Assembly: GCA_910588505.1 (NCBI GenBank)
Contig: CAJUPQ010000067.1
Coordinates: 1-20,185 of the forward strand
DNA: 20,185 bases
Reading direction: 5' to 3'
From: an uncultured Hungatella sp.
GTDB lineage: Bacteria > Bacillota > Clostridia > Lachnospirales > Lachnospiraceae
The stretch's first letter is position 1. Every line of letters begins with the position of its first letter. The translations under genes were made by a program, and so were the position numbers. Positions 16,435 through 20,185 of this stretch are shown piece after piece. The notes below the pieces were generated by a model. That model was not told the origin of the DNA. It did not search any database and saw only the letters and a list, made by a program, of their open reading frames with translations.

Positions 16435-16764
16435 TATGTAAATCAGTAAAAGATATGGAAGCTGGAAAGACGGTTGGAGAGGATTGAAATAAAGAGTTTG
16501 TGGAGTGGTGAGCGGGACGGATTTATTCACTATGTTCAGGCGGCTCGCCGGAAATTCCACGGGGAAAAGGAGATAGGGATGAAATCATTAAGATGAATTT
16601 GGCATTAGCGGAAAGAAGAGATTTTACGGCTGCAGATGTAGACGCTCTTGGGGATGATGTCCGGGCGGAAGCGGGATTATTCCGGATCTGAAAGTGACAG
16701 TGGGGGATTTGGTGAAGATCAGGGGGGAGCGGCCGCGGGGAGAGAAGATGGGTGAGAAGCAATA
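16435..16764 (+). other. Intergenic stretch with a possible frameshifted gene remnant
   Basis: No intact gene is seen. An ATG at 16579 with a strong AAGGAG site opens only MKSLR. An overlapping ATG at 16593 (ATGA) reads MNLALAERRDFTAADVDAL and onward for about 30 codons to a stop near 16690. Another frame then reads GIIPDLKVTVGDLVKIRGER and ends at a TAG at 16763. The two look like parts of one hydrophilic protein joined across a frameshift near 16670-16680. I do not recognise it. Confidence 0.3.
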
Positions 16765-16768
16765 GCGT

Positions 16769-16860
16769 GCGCCTGCGAAGCTAGACGTAGGCACTACTAC
16801 GCCTCTGCTTTTTCCTTTGCGCTCTCGAAAAAGCATCCTCACCGAAAATGAAAGGTATTT
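16769..16860 (+). repeat. Diverged partial copy of the adjacent repeat element
   Basis: The stretch GACGTAGGCACTACTACGCC, followed by CTTTGC, GAAAAAGCATCCT and TGAAAGGTAT, matches in the same order and orientation the inside of the 16875-17037 element (GACGTAGCCACCGGCTACGCC region, CCTTGC, GAAAATTATCCT, TGAAAGGTAT at 16945-17012). A small hairpin, CGTAG/CTACG at 16786-16801, is retained. The similarity is clear by eye but imperfect, suggesting an older, decayed copy in tandem. Confidence 0.6.
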
Positions 16861-16874
16861 AAATCGAGTTATAT

Positions 16875-17037
16875 TAGTATAACCCACACTAATTAACCGC
16901 ACCTTTCACTTGTCTAAATTTCCATCTGCTGCGTTGTCGTCAATCGACGTAGCCACCGGCTACGCCTCATTCCTCCGCCTTGCAGGCTGAAAATTATCCT
17001 GCGTGAAAGGTATCGGTAATTAGTGTGGGTTATACTA
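16875..17037. repeat. 163-bp MITE-like inverted-repeat element
   Basis: Terminal inverted repeats of 35 bp (16875-16909 and 17003-17037) agree at 31 of 35 positions. The outer 21 bp, starting TAGTATAACCCACACTAA, and the inner 9 bp, ACCTTTCAC, are identical. The 93-bp interior has no coding potential and holds a perfect hairpin, CGTAGCC/GGCTACG (16948-16964). Both ends are TA, compatible with a TA target duplication of the Tc1/mariner-IS630 type. It begins after dctM, and its right end supplies the stop codon of the minus-strand gene at 17035. It could also fold as a large stem and act as a terminator for both sides. Confidence 0.75.
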
Positions 17038-17691
17038 GATTCTCATATCCACAGCCTTCTGCTGACCCTCCACAGACTCCCTGGTGAGATGATCCAGCGC
17101 GCCTGCAGGTATGGGGCTTCCGATCGCCCAGTTAGGGTCTGCCTGTCTGGCCGCGTCCAGGAAAGCCTGGCGGTAGGACCGCTCATACTGCTGCATGGTA
17201 TAGCCGGCTGCCAGACGGTCGTTTTTTGGCATCTTCCGGTACAGGTTGGTGTACACATCGGACCGCCTGGTGGTGTCGCCGTTGAGAACGCCGTTTTCCC
17301 GTAAAAATTCCCGCTTTGTTTGCTCAAACATCTCGTCTTTGCTGCTTTCCGGAATGGATATGATGCGTTTGCGGCTGGCTTCGTTGGCGTCTGTGACCAG
17401 AAGGCCTGCCAGACCTGTGGTGGGGTCAATGTAGTCTCCGTCTTTGTCATAGCATTTCATGGAATTTTTGATGCACTGGATGTTGGTAAACATAGCGCCG
17501 TTTCCATTTGCCATCATTTCTCTTATGGCGGCTTTGTACTGGTTACTGTTGGTGTTGATGCCTGCGGCTTTTAACTGTGCCTGTATGGAACTGCTGTTAA
17601 GGCTGGATAACTGAAAACTGCCGGTCATGTTTATATTGTTGATCCCAAAGGTTTTTTGGAGCAGAAAGGTGTAGTCAGTGATTTTTGGCAT
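17035..17691 (-). CDS. Hypothetical protein, 218 residues
   Basis: I do not recognise a function. The protein is hydrophilic with no signal peptide or membrane segment. It has a Ser/Asn/Gln-rich N-terminal part (SFQLSSLNSSSIQAQLKAAG) and a more structured, charged middle and end (KAAIREMMANGNGAMF, YDKDGDYIDPTTGLAGLL, ERSYRQAFLDAARQADPNW). The opening MPKITDYTFLLQKTFG resembles small DUF proteins of Clostridia, but I cannot name the family. The ATG at 17691 has a near-perfect AAGGAGG with about 8 nt spacing, good evidence that it is translated. It begins 31 nt after the YcxB-like gene and may share its transcript. Its TAG stop lies in the last 3 bp of the repeat element. Confidence 0.75.
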   Translation of the reverse strand: MPKITDYTFLLQKTFGINNINMTGSFQLSSLNSSSIQAQLKAAGINTNSNQYKAAIREMMANGNGAMFTNIQCIKNSMKCYDKDGDYIDPTTGLAGLLVTDANEASRKRIISIPESSKDEMFEQTKREFLRENGVLNGDTTRRSDVYTNLYRKMPKNDRLAAGYTMQQYERSYRQAFLDAARQADPNWAIGSPIPAGALDHLTRESVEGQQKAVDMRI

Positions 17692-17722
17692 GAGAGACCT
17701 CCTTGCTTGTTGTTTTTATTTA

Positions 17723-18319
17723 CTATTTATTGTTAATTTCGGCGGTTTTTGGTCCCGAATTAACCGTTGGTGATGTAAAATGTAGTTTTTCTGCTGGTAA
17801 ATGGGCTGTGAATATAGCGCAAAGTTCCCGGGGGACGGCGCCGGTATGTTCTAAGCTGGTTTGGGGCAGGAGAAAGGCCTGGCGAGGAGATACATACAGG
17901 TATACGCAGCCGGGCTGTTCATAGACGCCGAAAATCTGCTTCCAGGTGAAATCAGCATGATCATTGGCAGATCTGCCGCTGGTTACATGAACGCCGCTTG
18001 CGTCCATTGTGACGGTATAAGCCACGGCTGCGGCCTTTAGCTTCAGGGTTTTGGACTGGAGCTTTAAGGAGTGGAAAAAGGCGCCGAAGTAGACTGCGGG
18101 AACCCCAAGTCCCACAATCAGCAGGACGGTCCCAAGGAGAGCGGCGCCTTCGGTTTTTTTGACCATGAAAAAGCAGATGATGGCACAGGACAGGAAGATG
18201 CCTGCGAAGATGGCGGGGGAGATCCAGCGTTTGCGCAGTTTTAAGGTGTCAAATATGGCAAATCGGTAGAAGGTTTTCGGGTCGATTTTGGAAGCGATGG
18301 TGATGGCGCTTAACTGCAT
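17723..18319 (-). CDS. YcxB-like membrane protein
   Basis: 198 residues with two adjacent predicted membrane helices (about 33-53 and 60-84) in the first half. A soluble C-terminal domain follows, with the YcxB-type pattern FTWKQIFGVYEQPGCVYLYV and then QAFLLPQTSL. YcxB-like proteins are common in Firmicutes, are membrane anchored, and have no known function. The ATG at 18319 has AAGGAG with 8 nt spacing. It is divergent from uxuA and precedes the 218-residue hypothetical gene on the same strand. No strong promoter was identified; a 10-bp palindrome AACAGCTGTT lies at 18365-18374, about 46 nt upstream. Confidence 0.8.
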   Translation of the reverse strand: MQLSAITIASKIDPKTFYRFAIFDTLKLRKRWISPAIFAGIFLSCAIICFFMVKKTEGAALLGTVLLIVGLGVPAVYFGAFFHSLKLQSKTLKLKAAAVAYTVTMDASGVHVTSGRSANDHADFTWKQIFGVYEQPGCVYLYVSPRQAFLLPQTSLEHTGAVPRELCAIFTAHLPAEKLHFTSPTVNSGPKTAEINNK

Positions 18320-18613
18320 GGTTTTGGCTCCTTTCCGGACGAGGGTACGTTTTTAAGGCTGTGTAACAGCTGTTTATATGGTAACGTAAATTGTGGAAAA
18401 CTACAAGGTTTTTGTGAGAAGTTTGTGGTTATTCGGCATAGGATTTTGCATTTGCTGAAAAAATTTCTTGACGAACAAGACATATTTGGAGCATAGCGCG
18501 GATTTAGTTACGGAGATAGGGAGGGAAGTATAAAAAACAGCAAAAAGGTTATATTATAGCGAAATGGCTTAAGGACAAGGAAATCAGTATGAAAAAAGAA
18601 AAAAGCATCTGAC
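18320..18613. other. AT-rich divergent intergenic region upstream of uxuA
   Basis: No gene of useful size. It contains the palindrome AACAGCTGTT (18365-18374) and a small inverted repeat TCTTG-acgaa-CAAGA (18466-18480) overlapping a weak -35-like TTGACG. A tiny frame, MKKEKSI, starts at 18589 with an AAGGA-like site and lies upstream of the uxuA promoter. AT content is higher than in flanking genes. Confidence 0.5.
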
Positions 18614-18631
18614 CAACTAATATATTAGTTG
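18614..18631. promoter_or_regulatory. Perfect 18-bp palindromic operator at the uxuA promoter
   Basis: CAACTAATATATTAGTTG is a perfect inverted repeat of two 9-bp arms with no spacer. Its right end (TTG, 18629-18631) is the first half of the uxuA -35 box, so a bound dimer should block RNA polymerase. The central TATA-type dyad lacks the CG centre of LacI-type operators. A GntR-type repressor is plausible but cannot be decided, and no intact regulator gene lies in the window. Confidence 0.75.
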
Positions 18632-18657
18632 ACTAGCTGCCGAATCTGATGTATAAT
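18629..18657 (+). promoter_or_regulatory. Sigma-A promoter of uxuA
   Basis: TTGACT (18629-18634), 17-nt spacer, TATAAT (18652-18657): one mismatch to consensus in total. Predicted start is near 18664, giving a leader of about 48 nt before the uxuA ATG. Confidence 0.88.
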
Positions 18658-18711
18658 AAGACCATCAAAGAAACCTGGCCAAGTTCAGGATAAAAAAAGG
18701 AGAAAAAGCAT

Positions 18712-19788
18712 ATGAAGATGACATTCCGCTGGTATGGATCTGACAGTGATTCCATCACATTGAAGCAGATCAGGCAGATTCCCGGCATGAGCGGTCTTAT
18801 GGGGGTTCTTGATTACAAGGCGGCAGGCGAGGTGTGGACCGAGGAGGAGATTGAAAAGTATGTGAACGAGGTCCACGAGGCAGGCCTGGAGTGCGAGGTT
18901 ATTGAGAGCGTGAATGTCCATGAGGACATTAAGATGGGACTTCCCACCCGCGATGAGTACATTGCCAACTATATTACTACCATCCGCAACCTGGCCAAGT
19001 ACGGGATCAAGGTGATCGTGTACAATTTTATGCCTGTGCTGGACTGGCTCCGCACGGACCTGGCCCGGGTGATTGAGGAGGACGGGTCCAACAGCCTGTA
19101 CTATGACGAGGCAGAGCTGGGCAGTATGACTCCGCTTGAGATTGTGAGAAAGACGGCTGAGGACAGCAATGGTTTTACCCTTCCGGGATGGGAGCCGGAG
19201 CGTCTGGCAGAGCTTGAGAAGACATTGAAGCAGTATGAGAGCATTACGCCGGACATGCTGAGGGATAATTATAAGTATTTCCTGGATGCCATTATCCCTG
19301 TGTGTGAGGAAGTGGGCATTAAGATGGCGGTGCATCCCGACGACCCGGCCTGGCCTATCTTCGGGCTTCCCAGGATCTCCCACAGCCAGGAGGATTTCGA
19401 CAAGATCGTGGCGCTTCACGACTCGCCTGCCAATGCGCTGTGTCTTTGCACCGGGTCCCTGGGGTCTAATCCGGACAATGACATTCCGGCTATTATCCGG
19501 CATTTTGGCGAGATGGATCGCATTGCCTGTCTGCACATCCGCAATGTAAAGTATCTTGGATACCGCAGGTTTAGGGAAGCGCCCCACCTGTCACGACAGG
19601 GAGATCTGGATATGTTTGAGATCGTGAAGGCAGTGTATGATACATGTCCTCATGATATCTATGTTCGTCCGGACCATGGAAGGATGATCTGGGATGAGGT
19701 TGGCCGTCCCGGGTACGGATTGTACGACAGAGCTCTGGGAGCTACGTACCTTAACGGGCTTTGGGAAGCTATTGAGAAGATGTCATAA
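18712..19788 (+). CDS. uxuA: Mannonate dehydratase
   Basis: Dehydrates D-mannonate to 2-keto-3-deoxygluconate in the glucuronate branch of hexuronate catabolism; cytoplasmic, metal dependent TIM barrel. The 358 residues match the shorter Gram-positive form. Signatures are MTFRWYGSDSDSITLKQIRQ, YNFMPVLDWLRTDL, VHPDDPAWPIFGLPRI (His208), CLCTGSLGSNPDND (Cys246), CLHIRNVK (His275) and YVRPDHGRMIWDE (Asp321). These four residues match by order and spacing the metal ligands known in the family. AAGGAG lies 9 nt before the ATG. It is the first gene of a unit continuing to uxuB, under a palindrome-overlapped promoter. Confidence 0.97.
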   Translation: MKMTFRWYGSDSDSITLKQIRQIPGMSGLMGVLDYKAAGEVWTEEEIEKYVNEVHEAGLECEVIESVNVHEDIKMGLPTRDEYIANYITTIRNLAKYGIKVIVYNFMPVLDWLRTDLARVIEEDGSNSLYYDEAELGSMTPLEIVRKTAEDSNGFTLPGWEPERLAELEKTLKQYESITPDMLRDNYKYFLDAIIPVCEEVGIKMAVHPDDPAWPIFGLPRISHSQEDFDKIVALHDSPANALCLCTGSLGSNPDNDIPAIIRHFGEMDRIACLHIRNVKYLGYRRFREAPHLSRQGDLDMFEIVKAVYDTCPHDIYVRPDHGRMIWDEVGRPGYGLYDRALGATYLNGLWEAIEKMS

Positions 19789-19833
19789 AAGCGCGACAAA
19801 CCGAAACAGATAGAGGAACAGATCGTTTTGGCT

Positions 19834-19848
19834 GATCATCGGATGATC
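19834..19848. repeat. 15-bp palindrome in the uxuA-uxuB spacer
   Basis: GATCATCGGATGATC is a perfect dyad around one central G. In RNA the stem can extend outward through GC on each side with one U-G pair. It has no T-tract, so it is not a classical terminator. It may be an operator, an mRNA hairpin or chance. Confidence 0.55.
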
Positions 19849-19891
19849 GGCTGTGATAATCGGAAATCAGAATAGAAAGAGCGGTGGGTGC

Positions 19892-20185
19892 ATGAAGTTA
19901 AGTTATGAGGGATTGAAGGATAAAGAGGCGTGGCGGAAGGCCGGGGCGGCTCTCCCGGAGTATGACTGGAAGGCTATGTGCGAGGCCACAAAAAAGGCTC
20001 CGGTCTGGGTACACTTTGGAGCCGGGAATATTTTCAGAGGGTTTATCGCGGGGCTGCAGCAGAGACTTCTCAACCAGGGCCTGGCAAAAAGCGGGATTGT
20101 GGCGGCGGAGACCTTTGACTATGATATCATTGACAAGATCTACTGGCCCCATGACAGCATGACTCTGATGGTGAGCCTTAGGCCG
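19892..20185 (+). CDS. uxuB: Mannitol dehydrogenase family protein, likely fructuronate reductase (5' part)
   Basis: 98 codons are visible before the window ends with no stop. The product starts MKLSYEGLKDKEAW and contains VWVHFGAGNIFRGF (38-51), the N-terminal nucleotide-binding motif of the polyol-specific long-chain dehydrogenase family, followed by ETFDYDIID. Fructuronate reductase converts D-fructuronate to D-mannonate with NADH, the step before UxuA, and the gene order supports this role over mannitol or tagaturonate enzymes. The ATG at 19892 has only a weak G-rich site (GGTGGG) upstream. The 103-nt spacer after uxuA has a palindrome but no terminator. Confidence 0.82.
   Translation, partial: MKLSYEGLKDKEAWRKAGAALPEYDWKAMCEATKKAPVWVHFGAGNIFRGFIAGLQQRLLNQGLAKSGIVAAETFDYDIIDKIYWPHDSMTLMVSLRP

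Noticed and set aside
16875..17037. Inverted-repeat unit as a CRISPR fragment or attachment site
   Set aside because: Repeats are inverted, not direct and regularly spaced; no cas, integrase or tRNA gene is near.
18589..18612. MKKEKSI leader peptide upstream of uxuA
   Set aside because: It lies upstream of the strong uxuA promoter, so it would not be in that transcript, and no attenuator structure is evident.
18685..19587. Minus-strand open frame of 300 codons opposite uxuA
   Set aside because: Shadow of a strongly recognisable mannonate dehydratase; the translation is His/Leu-rich without motifs or a ribosome binding site.

Overview
This window looks like a chromosomal segment of a gut-type, anaerobic, motile member of the Clostridia, most likely Lachnospiraceae (Enterocloster/Hungatella-like). 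That placement is inference from moderately high GC, strong AGGAGG-type ribosome binding sites, consensus sigma-A promoters, a greA-lysS pair, an NfnAB transhydrogenase pair, and a TRAP transporter beside hexuronate catabolic genes. No rRNA, tRNA, CRISPR array, transposase or phage gene was found.

Left part (1-8020). greA and lysS form a minus-strand operon behind a perfect TTGACA-17-TATAAT promoter. Divergent from it are a LacX-like aldose 1-epimerase and a chemotaxis receptor. The receptor converges on, and overlaps by 17 bp, a minus-strand operon read in the order MoxR ATPase, DUF58 protein, DUF4129-like membrane protein, whose genes overlap one another.

Middle (8158-12973). nfnA, nfnB and deoB (electron-bifurcating transhydrogenase plus phosphopentomutase) follow a good promoter and end at a textbook terminator. 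A YitT-family membrane protein and a second terminator follow.

Right part (12974-20185). This is an accessory carbon-use region. It holds a complete TRAP transporter (dctPQM), mannonate dehydratase uxuA and the start of a fructuronate reductase-like uxuB, cut by the window end. These would import a hexuronate-type acid and feed it to the Ashwell pathway. The region shows wear. Remnants of a GntR/UTRA regulator and a HAD hydrolase are fused head to head just before dctP. A possible frameshifted remnant lies behind dctM. A 163-bp MITE-like inverted-repeat element, with a diverged partial copy beside it, sits between dctM and two minus-strand genes (a YcxB-like membrane protein and an unrecognised protein) that separate the transporter from uxuA. 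uxuA has a near-consensus promoter whose -35 box overlaps a perfect 18-bp palindrome, a likely repressor operator. No new defence or mobile system is evident; the most unusual items are the MITE-like element, the twin gene remnants and the uxuA operator.
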